Source: Tillandsia leiboldiana (Eukaryota; Streptophyta; Magnoliopsida; Poales; Bromeliaceae). Taken from it: a stretch of 64,000 nucleotides of DNA. The stretch covers positions 49,815,553 through 49,879,552 of the forward strand of contig CM055065.1 in assembly GCA_029204045.2 (NCBI GenBank), in the 5' to 3' direction. The translations under genes were made by a program, and so were the position numbers. The notes beneath the pieces are model-generated. The model saw only the letters and a program-made list of their open reading frames with translations. It did no database searches and was not told the origin of the DNA. Position 1 is the stretch's first letter, and every line of letters starts with the position of its first letter. Positions 24,081-35,183 of the stretch are shown in pieces.

Positions 24081-26022
24081 CTATTGGGCTAACATCCCAA
24101 CGTATTCTTGCCCTATCCCGTAGTCGATGCTCAACTCCCGCAGAGGCGGAATGTTCTCCATAGCGAAGATCATTATATGAGGATACGATTCATCCTCGTG
24201 ACCAAAGAGCACAAACTGCACAAACACATTTGGCACACTACTGTGGCTGATATAGCAAGCAACATTCCGCTTCCTCGAAACATCTAACAAGTAACCCGGG
24301 CTCGGGCCGAATGGCGAACTCCGGAGGCGGGCGGTCGGGGATTGCCTCGGAAACATCACCCCATTCCTGCCATCTCTCCGGGAATCGGCTGGGATCGATC
24401 AAATAAGTGGCGTGATCCGCAGAAACATGCTTAGCCTCCTCCCTAGTGAGCACTTCCCCACTGAGCTCGCAAACGAAAGACCCGGCCTGAATCACATCCA
24501 AAGACCGGACCCCCCACCGCGTGTCTCTCGACCTGAACACCTCCAGCTGATGCCTCATCCCCTTCTGCGCCACACGGTTCGGGCACGTCGGCGGGCACTT
24601 GCACGAATCTCCGCACTCGAAGATCACGGGCCGGCCGCGCAGGAGGATGCCGTTGCTATAAGCGAGGCCACACTTGTTCCTTTTCTCACAGAGGCAATTG
24701 GTCGAGCACACGGCGACGCATTCGCAGCCTCTCGGTGCGACCGCAGGGGAAGGGAAATCAGGGCGAGCGACGTACTCGAAGAGCCGAGGATCGACATCGT
24801 CGTCAATGTTGTTGAAGAGCGGGACAGGGAGGAGCTCCCGCTTGCGCGAGATGTCGCGCCTGGCGTAGCCCTCGGGCTTGGCCCCAGAGGAGAGCTGCGC
24901 CTTGAGGTGCTCGGCGAGCTTGAGGTTCTTGAGGCCGCAATCGTCTTGGCCCTGCATGCGGAGGAGCTTGAAGCGGAAGACATGGCAACCGGATCGGCCG
25001 ACATGGCGGTCGCAGTCGACGACCTTGTAGAGGCCATCGTAGACGTAGACGCGGCCGGTGGGGGTGGCGTCGGCGGGATGGGCGCGCACGACGCGGAGCT
25101 CGATGCCGTAGGTCATGCTCCGCTCGAGGGCGAGGTTGCCGCGCTCCAGCTTCTGGTCGGCGGAGTGCCACACGCTGTTGCGGCCGACGCGGCCGCCGCT
25201 GCCGGTGTAGACGAGGACGTCGTCGTCGGCGTCCTCGTCGTCCTGGTAGCCCCCGGAGGACACGATGCTCACGGCGATGGGCTCGCCCTCGGGGACCTGG
25301 GAGGCGGGGACGAAGTCGATGCCCGCTTGGACGGCGCCGTGCACTCCGAGGACGCACAGCTCCGCGCGGTAGAGGAACACGTCCCCGACGGCCACCCCCG
25401 GGATGGGGCCGACGATGCGCCGGTCGCGGTGGAGCCACAGCCCGCGATCGGTCATCGTCTTCGCCGCGATCAGGTCGGGCCGCCGGCGCCGGCCTGGGGA
25501 CCCCTCGTCGCCTCCGCCGCCGACGAAGGCGCTCTCGTCCCGGATGCTCCTGCTGCTGCTGCTGCTGCGGCGGCGAGCGTAGAGGCAGCGGAGGGAGTCG
25601 TAGGTGAGGCGCGCGCGGCGGACGAGGACGCGGAAGTAGGCGTGGTCGGCGGCGCCGAGGTGGGAGACGCGGACCATGCCGCCGGAGCCGCGGCGGTTCT
25701 TGGGTCTAGGGCTTGCGAGGGAGGCGGAGGAGATCACGGAGGAGGTGGCCACGGTGGCCGCAGAGGTGGCCGCTGAAGCTGCGGCGAGCTTGATCTTGGC
25801 GAGGAGGAGGTAATCGGATAGGAGCGCGTCGTCGTGGGCGGCGACGGGGGAGATCTCGTCGAGGAGGCTACGGAGGAGTTCAGGGGTGAAGAGCTGGCTA
25901 GGGTTTTCTCCCCCATCTCCGCCATTGGCGTCGGGGGGCTCGAGCTTCGGGACGACGACAACGCCGGGAGTGGAGAGGAGCGAGAAGAGATTGGATTGGA
26001 GCGGCGAAGAAGACGACGCCAT
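24081..26022 (-). CDS. SUVH9: SUVH2/SUVH9-like SRA-SET protein with a frameshift in the SET domain
   Basis: SUVH2/9 proteins bind methylated DNA with their SRA domain and help recruit Pol V for RNA-directed DNA methylation; they lack methyltransferase activity. This is an intronless gene. The start is taken at 26022 (MASSSSPLQ); an in-frame Met lies at 26067. Counting from 26067: MVRVSHLGAADHAYFRVLV region (about 130), SRA/YDG domain (about 215-375, with RVYVYDGLYKVVD), pre-SET Cys cluster (about 440-495, CECVAVC, CLCEKRNKC, CKCPPTCPNRV), then SET from about 500. The first frame ends at 24238 with a non-homologous tail after PEFAIRPEPG. The expected continuation YLLDVSRKRNVACYISHS...NIPPLRELSIDYGIG lies in the next frame to 24081. 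One extra base near 24293-24300 (or two lost) breaks the reading. NVACYISHS in place of the usual RF-NHS motif, and no post-SET cysteines, are SUVH2/9 hallmarks. Confidence 0.88.
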
Positions 26023-26084
26023 TAGAGCACGAGAGAGTGAGCTCGACCGAGAGAGAAACACTTCCAATTTTTCCGCTCAATGTT

Positions 26085-26820
26085 ACTAAAATACCCCTCT
26101 TCTCATTCTAAATTACACCAACCATTCACCAAACATTTTTCCCTGCACCCGGTTCATCTCTACACATCTCTACATTTCATGCACCAAATCTCAAATCCCT
26201 ATAATAAACTATCAAATTTATAATTGACTCATTATATTTTTAAATCGTTTCAACAAATTTAATTTTCTTTTTTTTTAAGATATTAATTATAAGATTATAA
26301 TTCTGGTTCATAAAACGTGAGTATACACCAAGTGCACGCAGAAAAAGTATAAGATTGTGTCATTTTTTATTTTTTTAAAATTAATTATTTTTCTTTTTTA
26401 TTTCTTTGCAGTTCCCGTACGACATGCCCAAAAACACTATGCCATTAAAGAAACAAATTTTAACTGCACCTGGTGTATGCACATACATCATACACCACAA
26501 ATATTTAAATAAATACAATTTTAAAAAATACATTAAAATTTTATTACCTGCACATAAATATACCTAAAACAAGCATAAAATATAAATAAATAAATAAATA
26601 AAAATATATTTTATTCAATATGTATATTTCTTGAGGCGGTTCACCGATGACGTGGTGAGCCCAGTCCACGCACTAGTTTCTAGACACAGAGAGTTGGGAG
26701 GCGGGAAATGTCGTGAAGGGTCTCTTACATATTTACCCAAAATGCAAGGATTAATTACAATAATACCTTAAATCTCAATTACCTTTTAATATTAAAAAAT
26801 CTATGCATTTTTCCTTAAAT
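26085..26820. other. Gene-free AT-rich region upstream of the SUVH-like gene
   Basis: Contains repeated phrases of the type GCACCCGGTTCATC and GCACCTGGTGTATGCACA (26145, 26465) that also occur near 3395, suggesting another decayed repeat family. No gene is supported. The SUVH promoter should lie at the left part of this stretch; no clear TATA box was chosen. Confidence 0.45.
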
Positions 26821-28011
26821 TTTAAAAAATAATTTTTATAGAATTAATTTTGATTTTACCAATTAATTTTGGTTAAAAATGATAGAGAATTTAGATGAAT
26901 TTAAATAAAAAGTAAATTTTCTGAAATAATTTTTTATTTGGTAAAAATTTTAGATGGAAACTATTTGGTAAATTTTTTTTACTGTTTATAAATAATAATT
27001 TTTTATTAAATTTTATTTTAAAATAATGGAAATTTCAAATGTGTAGAAAAATTTACATTTTGATATTTTAACTTAAAATAAAAATTTTAAATTTAAATTT
27101 TTTAATTCAAATTTAAAATCTAAATTTGGAATTTAAAAATTAAATTTAAAATTTTAAAATATAAATTTAAAATTTAAAATTTGAATATTTAAATTTTAAA
27201 AGTTGAAATTTAAATTCAAAATTGAAAATTTAAATTTAAATTTTAAAATTTTAAAATTTATAATTTCAAAATTTATAATTTCAAAATTAAAACTTAAAAC
27301 TTAAATTTTACAATTTTAAAAGTTAAAATATTCAAAATTTAAAATTTAAAATTTTCAAATTTAAGAATTGAGATTTAAAAATTAAAAATTAATATCTAAA
27401 TTTTAAATTTTAAATTAAAATTTGAATTTAAATCTAAATAAAAATTTAAAATTTGAGTACAAGATCACAATTATATTTTCAAAAAGTAAGCTTTAACTAT
27501 TTTTGATTTTGAACCTCCAAAATAAAAAACTGATTATAAAAATTAAAATTAAAGTTTAAAATTAATACTGTCAAATGTTTTATTGGACTGAAAATTATTT
27601 TTAGATTCAAAATTATTTTTAAAAAATTATGCTTAATATTGTGAATTTCTGACTACTTTTATTAGTCTTAAATTGATTTTTATTGGTAGTTCCCATTTGA
27701 CTTGACCAACAATTTAATTGAGGATGTACCAATATCAAGGCTAATTAATTAGTATAAGGTACAAAGGCCAATTAATTAACATAACAGTAGTGAGCAAAGC
27801 TTCTCACCAATTATTTTAAAAGCAACAGCATAAAAAATTTTAGTCAAATATTTTTTATATTTTTTAAATTTAGTCTTATTTATTTTGATTTTATAAAAAA
27901 AAAAATTTGAATTATTTTTTCGATAGTTTTTATTGGAATAAAAGAAAAGTGAGGTTTACAAAAAAAAACTTAATTTTTTGGCCGGAGAAAATATAAAATG
28001 TAAATTTATAT

Positions 28012-29056
28012 AGCTAAATTATAGAAAACTTTCTTATAATATACCATTTTTTTACTCTGCCTCCCTGTCTTTCAAAAACCTATATTTTGCCTCGTCGTAA
28101 TTACGAAATTATTTTTAGGGGTAACGGCGTTAACAAAACAGACGAAAAGATATAAATGCCCTTCTTTCCTTCCCCGTCCAACGCTCCCCTACGCGCTCCC
28201 GCACACCTGCAGCACCCACACGCGCTGCCACCTAGGCCAGTAGCCCCGCGGCACCGACGAAGAGGCCCTCGTTGTCGTGGCCGCACCCGAAGGCGACGTC
28301 GCGCACTGGCGCGGTCGTACCGCGTGCTCCCGCCGCTCGGATCCGCATGGTCGCGCCACGGCACCGTCCTCGCTGGCCCCCGAGGCGCGGCGATCGTGCT
28401 CACCGAGCTCGCTGCGCTCACCTACGCCCTCTGCGACGTAGGTGAGCGTGGAGTCCGATCCTCGCCGTCGACTCCATCTTCGCCCTCTGCGACGTCGGCA
28501 CCCCATGGCGGAGCCAATGGAAGCTCTTCTTCTGCCCCCTCTCCGCCCTCGGCGGCGGCGACGACGGGGGGTTCGGATCCGGCCGGTGGGCCCCGCTCGA
28601 GCGGCACGTATGGGGGGGACGTGTTCGAAGTCCTGAAGCGGCCGCGCCTTCTCCCTGGGGCCGGCGGGCGGAGCGTGCTCATGATTGGCGGACTGCGGGC
28701 ATCCTTCGTCTTCGACGCGCCCTGCTCGATTGGTCTGATCCTACGGTTGAATCTGGCCACGATGGAGTGGGACGAGGCCGGGAGGATGCCGCCGGAGATG
28801 TACCGGTGCTTCACCGGCGCCAGAGAAGCCGGGATCGAGGCCGCGCTGTCGGTGGCAGGAGAGGGAATATGATAGAATTTGAAGGGTATTTTCGGTATAT
28901 TACCTAAAAAATTGACGGTTCATTCACGGAATGCTGACAGCGAGGGGGTAAATGCACAATTTCGTAATTACGAGGGGACAAAATGTAGGTTTTTAAAAGA
29001 CATGGGGGCAAAGTGAAAAAACAGTATATTATAAGGGGGTTTTTTATAATTTAGCC
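28012..29056. mobile_element. Pack-MULE (1045 bp) with captured GC-rich gene fragment
   Basis: The left end AGCTAAATTATAGAAAAC and the right end (reverse complement) GGCTAAATTATAAAAAAC begin terminal inverted repeats of more than 100 bp that include CCTCGTCGTAATTACGAAAT and TCGTAATTACGAGGGGAC. The flanks are the perfect 9-bp duplication AATTTATAT (28003-28011, 29057-29065), diagnostic of Mutator. The interior (about 28156-28872) is GC-rich and gene-like, in sharp contrast to AT-rich DNA on both sides. Four gene-free relatives lie at 43345, 47978, 53185 and 53873. Confidence 0.9.
28156..28872 (+). pseudogene. Captured gene fragment, probably F-box/kelch type
   Basis: A 238-codon open frame lies inside the Pack-MULE. 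The C-terminal third reads as part of a kelch-type F-box protein: GGRSVLMIGGLRASFVFDAP, ILRLNLATMEWDEAGRMPPE and MYRCF, a phrase series I associate with plant F-box/kelch proteins. The N-terminal part is Pro/Arg/Ser-rich and not recognisable; it may be read out of frame or come from another source. No F-box is visible. The assignment rests on motif memory, not a search. As a captured piece it need not be functional, although the intact frame leaves expression possible. Confidence 0.55.
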
Positions 29057-29912
29057 AATTTATATATATGTTTTCTCTTCTTATGATGAAATACATTTCT
29101 CTTTTCGTGGACGTAGAAAATTGTCGAATTATGTAAATTTTTTTTTTTTCTGTAGCTATTTTTATTATTGTTTTTTATTTTTAAAATTTTTGTTGCATCT
29201 GTGTTGGTAGCGTATAACGAACGGTTTATTCAGTTTCCAGAACATATGCATATAGTTGGTGTTTTCGCCTAACTTTTTGAAAAGTAATTTTGGATTCAAA
29301 AATAATTTTTTTGACTCAATAGAATGTTTCATGATTTTATTTTCAAAATCTCATTATGATTTGTATAATCAGTTTTTTAATTTTCAAGACCCAAAATGAG
29401 AAACAACTAAAATATGCTTTTTGAAATCTGATTCTGATTTGCAACTCAATTTTAAATTTTTATTTTTATTTTTATTTTTATTTTTAAATTTAAATTTTAA
29501 ATATTAAATTTTATATTTAAATTTTTAATTTTTAAATTTTAATTATCAAATTTTAAATTTTAAATTAAGATTTTAAATTTAGATTTAAAAATTTAAAAAT
29601 TTATTTTTATATTTTAAATTAAAATTTTAAATTTTAAATTGTTTATGCAAATTTTAAATGTTAAATTTAAATGTAATTTCAATTTTAATTTTGAAATTTA
29701 AATTTAAATTATTTTAAAATAAAATTAAGTAAAATTATATTATTTATAAATAAAAAAAAAATGTGACATACAATTTTATAAAATATTTTTTAAAAAATAA
29801 AATTTTCATTTAAATTCAGTGATCAATAATTTTTAATCAAAATTAATTTTCTAAATTAAAATCAAATTACTTTTTCAGAATTTTGGCGAAAGGGCCGGAT
29901 CAAAGTGTTACG

Positions 29913-30598
29913 TGTCGGATCGTTAGCGCTAACCATTAATCCCAAAAACTCGAGCTTTTAGAAATACGCAACTAATTCACTTAAAGCGTACAGACACAGC
30001 GCCCACAGGTCTCGACAGGACTCAACCCACCTGAACGTTGGGTCTATTATTGGACCTCTTGCTGTTAGGTCTATTGTGGATCGCAACCCCACTCAACTTG
30101 TTAGGCTCACCCAACTCAACGTTGGGCCTATTGTCACGGACAGAAAGTTGGACCTATTTTTAACCAATAAATAAATGGCCAACAATCTCTCTCCCCAACA
30201 CCTGCACCGTGTGGAAATCGAACCCGTGCCACTGGCTCTGATACCACTTGTCGGATTGTTGGCGCTAACCTGCACCGTGTGGGAATCGAACCTGTACCAC
30301 TGGTTCTGATACCACTTATCGGATGGTTGGCGCTAACCATTAATCCCAAAAGTTTGAGCTTTTAGAAATACGCAACTAATTCACTTAAAGCGTACAGACA
30401 CAGCGCCCACGGGTCTCGACCGGACTCAACCCATCTGGACGTTGGGTCTATTGTTGGGCCTCTTGCCGTTAGGTCTATTATGGACCGCAGCCCCACTCAA
30501 TTTATTGAGCTCACCCAACTCAACTTATTAGTTTCCTAAATCTATTATCACGGGCAAAAAATTAAATCTATTTTTAACCGATAAATAAATAGCCAACA
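29913..30598 (-). mobile_element. TRIM retrotransposon (686 bp) with duplicated primer-binding site
   Basis: Two long terminal repeats, 29913-30184 (272 bp) and 30317-30598 (282 bp), run TGTCGGATCGTT...GCCAACA in plus orientation. The element reads on the minus strand: the 5' LTR is followed by AGTGGTATCAGAACCA (initiator-Met primer-binding site), a 132-bp interior and the purine tract GGGGAGAGAGA before the 3' LTR. Flanks TTACG and TTACA are a near 5-bp duplication. The interior contains a second copy of LTR end plus primer-binding site (TGGTATCAGAGCC), a tandem duplication of about 70 bp. No coding capacity. A solo LTR of the same family is at 55490-55771. Confidence 0.88.
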
Positions 30599-30800
30599 TT
30601 ACACGGATTTTCAATTTTGGGATCCGAAGTGCAATTTATTACTCTGTCCGGATTCGATGAATCTGCTATCCGGGTACCCCTACTTCGACTTCAGCGTCAC
30701 GGTTATATATCCACATCGTTACACTGAACGTCTCTTTATCGCACAACATACATTAAAAAACCCGTTACACCGTAGAAACCTCCCGATCGTTTTCTCTTCC

Positions 30801-30810
30801 CCCCCTCCCC

Positions 30811-30839
<29 letters not shown>
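30801..30839 (+). promoter_or_regulatory. (CT)n leader upstream of the glutaredoxin start
   Basis: CCCCTCTCTCT-type pyrimidine tract directly before the ATG at 30851. Pyrimidine-rich leaders of this kind are common in plant 5' UTRs. A TATA-like GTTATATATCC lies at about 30703-30713. Confidence 0.4.
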
Positions 30840-30841
<2 letters not shown>

Positions 30842-30850
30842 GAAGCAACA

Positions 30851-33800
30851 ATGGCGGAGAGCTCAACCCTAGTGCGAGCTCTGTGCCCTAGCCTCATCAC
30901 CGCTCAGTGCGCTCGCCGTTTACCTCTCATCGCCCCCTCGCCTCTCCCATCTCTCCCCGTCCGCGGCGTTGGAGGAGTGGCGTGGCGGGGGCGAGGGCGA
31001 GGGCGATGGGGGTCCTATGCCGTGCGATCCATGGCGGCGGCGTCGTCGTCGTCGTCCTTCGGATCGAGATTGGAGGAGTCGGTGAAGAAGACGGTGGCGG
31101 AGAACCCCGTGGTGGTCTACTCCAAGACCTGGTGCTCGTGAGTGTCCCCAAGTCTCGTCGAGTTCTATGGTTTGTTAGTGGGATTTGCTAGGGTTTTGAT
31201 CTCTGATTTGGGTTTTTTTTTGGGGGGGAATTTCAGGTATTCGTCGGAGGTGAAGTCGCTGTTCAAGCGGCTCGGAGTGGAGCCGAAGGTTATAGAGCTT
31301 GATCAGCTGGGTGAGCGCTTTACTTTGGATTTTTTTACATTTTTCTCGTTGATTTTTGTATAGTATTCAGTTAATTTTGGGTTTTGTGGTTGCTATTTGC
31401 TTAATCGAAGAATTTGTTATTGTAATTATTGGTCGATTGTTCCTTTCTTGAGATTAAAATTCGGAATCGGTATGACTCCTGGAATAATAGTTGCTTCTTA
31501 TTGGGATACCTGGATCCTTGGAGTAGATTAATATGCCTGGATGCATATTAGGCACCGAAATGGATTTCCCACTAGAAATTTGATGTTCATGCATGTTTGT
31601 GTACCAGTTCATTCAATGTCTTAATGTATCATTGGTAGCTTCTCAACAAGTAAATGGAAGCACTTCAAAATGTCATCAATCGACAAATTCTTAGATAAAT
31701 CCTTAAGAAGTGGGCAAATTTTATGGTTGTTTTGTGTTTAATGAGCTTTTCTTCCATGGTATGCATGGCACAAATGATATGCACAACTAATAGCTTAGAA
31801 GTAATTGATTAAGGATTAGAGAAGCATTGGATTCTTGATATAGTGTAACTGTGTAAGTGAACAGATATTGATGTGGGGCAAAAGAGAAAGCCTCTTCAGT
31901 ACTTGATAATAAATGTGTGGATTGCAGTAAATATAGTGCAGGTGTAATATGTAGGCTTGTTTAATTGGTTAGGTGACATTGAAAGGAGAATCATTGCTAC
32001 CAGTTTTAATCCGATCTTCCTCTAACTTTTATGTTTTATCCGTGTTATGAATTTTGTACAATAATTAGAGGCCCTAGAAGAAGGGAAAACATGCATGCTG
32101 CCATCTATATATTCATGTGCAGCTCCTCATTTACCAATTTATGGTTTCTCATGATAGGTTTATCCATTTGAACATCTTGTTGAGGGTTTAGGGCCTATAG
32201 GCTTAGATAAGTTGGGTAATCGGCTAGCTTCTTTGCTGCTCAAAACGATCTGTTATTTGTACTCATTTGTTCCGTATGATGGTTTCTGTGCTCAAATGCA
32301 GATCTGCTATCTAAATGTAGATGGCCCCTTCCACTCTGGACACATCCTGCTGTAAATGACATAAGATGGTTTCTTTTGGTTTCTTTTCTCTTGCTACATC
32401 CTAACATATTGCTAATCATATCCTTGAGAATTTGTCCTTACGTTTACCCTTAGTAAATTATTTTACATTGCCCTAATCACACCTTTACTTGTTAGAGAAT
32501 AAGACCTACTTAATATTCTTCCTTTGTGACTATGGTGTTATTTCAAGCAATTTTTGGACTATTTTGTATGTAACTGCGAGATAGAAAAAGAAGAAAAGTT
32601 AGAAAGATAGACTTCTTCATCTTCATTTTCCGCTTATCCACCATACTTTTGAGAGTAATATTTAGCTCCTTCCATTATATTACTGAACACAAAAAATACA
32701 AATTCTGGAGACTTCCAGCCAAAGATCTGCAATAGGCTCTTATTTTCTTGTCTGATTGGATCCAAACCAAATATCATGTGAATTTGAGATTGAAATTTTA
32801 AGGCATTGTTGGAGGAAGTATAAATTCGCCTTAGTAATGCGGCTTGCAAGCTAGTAAGTGGTAGAAGCACAAGTTCAATAAGTTGGGGTTTACAAGATAG
32901 ATGAACAGATAAAATTGGCAAGATCTAGAAGTTTCTTCCATTTTTTTCTTTAAAATAGAAGGAAAACAGCACCACCACCACCACCACCACCACCAAATGA
33001 TGCTAACTTCATGGTCTATCATGCTTGTTGGCAGAAGGCCCTCCATGTATGGATGAGTTAAAAAGGTGGAAATAATATGATTTTTAATCTTTTTGTGAAG
33101 AAAAACATGGTTTTTCACTGAACTATTATTTAAGATCTGTTTGAGAATATTCAATATAGTGTCGATAAGTGCTATGTTTAGAAAACTTTGCACTTTCTTG
33201 GATGATATGGTGATATCTCTGTGAAATTGCCGCCCTCTAAATATTTATAACAATGTGGAAGTTGAAACATTCAAATTTACTCTCAGGTCCTCAAGGGCCA
33301 CAGCTACAAAAGGTGTTGGAAAGACTGACAGGACAATCTACTGTTCCAAATGTTTTTATTGGTACGCAAGGCTTCTTTACCCTTGATCTTTGTGATGAAT
33401 TGTTCTTTTCTCTTTGAGCTATATTACTTCCCAATTTGCATCTCTTAGTGAAATGCATTTGATTTGTTAAGATATATGTAAATCCAGAACTAAATGATTA
33501 CTGCAAAACTCGAGTTCTTTTGTTTTATTTGAAGTGTCTTGTTCATTTATAAATAGTCGCATAAAAATGTCAAGAAAACTTATTAGTGAGGTTAAGATGA
33601 ACAAGAAACATTCTGGTGAAATGGTATGCTTTATATGGCTTTAATAAATTATATCTCTTTTGGATACACTCGACTCAATTTATCAACTACAAATATATAT
33701 AAAGGAATACTATTAATAGTACCAAGTCATTAGTGCTATTAAGTTTTTTACTCTTGGATTAAAAAATGTGTGGTTGAGATGATAGTGGGCCTCTTGGGTT

Positions 33801-33920
33801 TAATAGGTGGTTGGGGAAATAGTAAAATCTAACAGGTGAAAATGATTAAAGGGGTTGATCTAAGGGTAGAAAATTTGATAGTACCAATGTCTTGGTACTA
33901 TTAATAGTATAGTAACCGGA

Positions 33921-33959
<39 letters not shown>

Positions 33960-34567
33960 ACTTATGGGCTTGTAAAGTAGTACATTTATATGTGTGTGAT
34001 CCTATATATCGAGGGACTATATGATCTCATAGTCAGTATTTCTCTTACTTGACATTAATATAAGTACCGTGTATTTTAAAACCTACTAACTACTCTAATT
34101 CTCAACATACGCAGGGGAAAAGCACATTGGTGGTTGTACAGGTAATAATCCATCTCCCTTTATTTGTTGATCTAGGCAATACAGTTCGCTCTAAAAAGGA
34201 TAGGTTAGGTTCCTCTCTCGCCAGTAATTTCCAATGCAGGAATTTCGGATAATTTGATGGATAATTATTTGATCTACTGCTGCTGTGAAATGGTGGTCCA
34301 AGAACAAGTTTATGGAATAAATAGTTAGAAAGAATATGCCATTTCTCTAGACCTAAAAGTTCAGTAGAGAATTACTGCAAAGAAGAGAAAAATATATATT
34401 ATTTGACTCGTAATATATCTAAAGAGAAGGGCTGAGACATATTAATCTGATGGCTTTTTTTGATGAACTTGTTTGCTGCAGACACTGTGAAACTTTACCA
34501 GAAAGGAGAGCTAACTCCTCTGCTGTCGGAACTAAACATCGGTGCCAAGAGCTTGCAGCAGCCTTAA
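30851..34567 (+). CDS. GRXS12: Plastidial monothiol-type glutaredoxin (GRXS12-like, WCSYS active site)
   Basis: Glutathione-dependent oxidoreductase of the CPYC-like class I group, expected in the chloroplast stroma. Exons: 30851-31137, 31237-31310, 33287-33361, 34115-34141, 34482-34567; all GT-AG and phase-consistent, giving 182 aa. The first about 65 residues are rich in Ser, Arg, Ala and Pro and look like a transit peptide. The core starts near FGSRLEESVKKTVAENPVVV. The active site WCSYS (W94-S98) is split by intron 1, with a single active-site Cys as in GRXS12; GRXC5 has WCSYC. Other family elements: QLQKVLERLTGQ, the cis-Pro loop TVPNVFI, and the glutathione-binding GEKHIGGCTDT with the extra Cys typical of class I. 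The C-terminus is LNIGAKSLQQP. Intron 2 is about 2 kb; intron 3 carries a microsatellite-associated MITE (33701-33923). Confidence 0.93.
33701..33923. mobile_element. Microsatellite-associated palindromic MITE in glutaredoxin intron 3
   Basis: Inverted arms GGAATACTATTAATAGTACC and TTGGTACTATTAATAGTATA enclose ATTAAAAAATGTGTGGTTGA-type sequence. The left flank is a short AAATATATATAAA run and the right flank a (TA)n of about 34 bp (33924-33957). It belongs to the same group as the elements at 35180 and 36147. Confidence 0.75.
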
Positions 34568-34679
34568 ATGCAGGTCTCGAATCGGATTTGATGATTTGGA
34601 AATATGGTGCTGGTGTTTCTTGTAAATCCAATTTACCTCTTTCGTTGTTTATCTGCGCAAGATGTTAGTGAAATCTGCA

Positions 34680-35142
34680 TGTTTTTGTCTGTATTTTCGT
34701 TGGATTTTTCTGTCTAATTATGTCAATTCAGTCCCAGAAACAGTAGAAAGTTGCTCAGTTTTTCTATAATTTTAATTTGTTGTGGTAAGTAAGCCCTTGA
34801 ACTCTCCACAAATTGCAATTTGATCTTAGAGTGTTTTACTCAAATTATTAGTTGCAATGGTTTTTTTTTTTTTTTTTTTTTTTTGGATAGGAAGCTAGCA
34901 AGCTATTCATTATTTATACACTGTACATCTTCTTACATCCTCCCTTGTGTTTAAGAATTTGAATCCATCAACCAAATCTGAAATTCAAAATTTGAATTCT
35001 AATAGTGGAGATTTGAAAATTCATGTTCAAAAGCGAACCTGACCAAAAATTTAAAATTTTCAATTATTTCACTTTACTATATTTGAAAACATGTAATAAT
35101 AAAATTAAAATTTTTAAAATATAAATTTAAATATAAAATCAA

Positions 35143-35179
<37 letters not shown>
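34680..35179. other. Gene-free region after the glutaredoxin gene
   Basis: Glutaredoxin 3' flank, a T25 run near 34860-34884 and AT-rich sequence ending in a (TA)n tract (35146-35178). Nothing else recognised. Confidence 0.5.

Positions 35180-35183
<4 letters not shown>

Larger units (their letters stand above)
26820..29895. mobile_element. AT-rich inverted-repeat (foldback-like) element around a Pack-MULE
   Basis: The left arm (about 26820-27690) and the right arm (about 29215-29895, reverse complement) share ordered blocks: ATTAATTTTGGTTAAAAATG with ATTAATTTTGATTAAAAATT, TTTATAAATAATAATTT with TTTATAAATAATATAATTT, and ATTATTTTTAGATTCAAAATT with ATTATTTTTGAATCCAAAATT. The arm centres are low-complexity AAATTTAAA runs. 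The right terminus reads as GGCCCTTTCGCCAAAATTC on the minus strand; I did not find its partner on the left. Limits are approximate. Confidence 0.4.

Noticed and set aside
24412..25776. Antisense frame (454 codons) opposite the SUVH-like gene
   Set aside because: Same cause: GC-rich coding strand. The Ala/Gly/Asp-rich conceptual protein has no recognisable motif, while the minus strand encodes clear SRA and pre-SET domains.
28101..28814. Minus-strand frames inside the Pack-MULE
   Set aside because: Shadow of the GC-rich captured fragment; the plus strand carries the recognisable kelch-like phrases.
30927..31151. Frames opposite and out of phase with glutaredoxin exon 1
   Set aside because: The transit-peptide-coding exon is GC-rich and repetitive; only the frame leading to WCSYS is supported by splicing.
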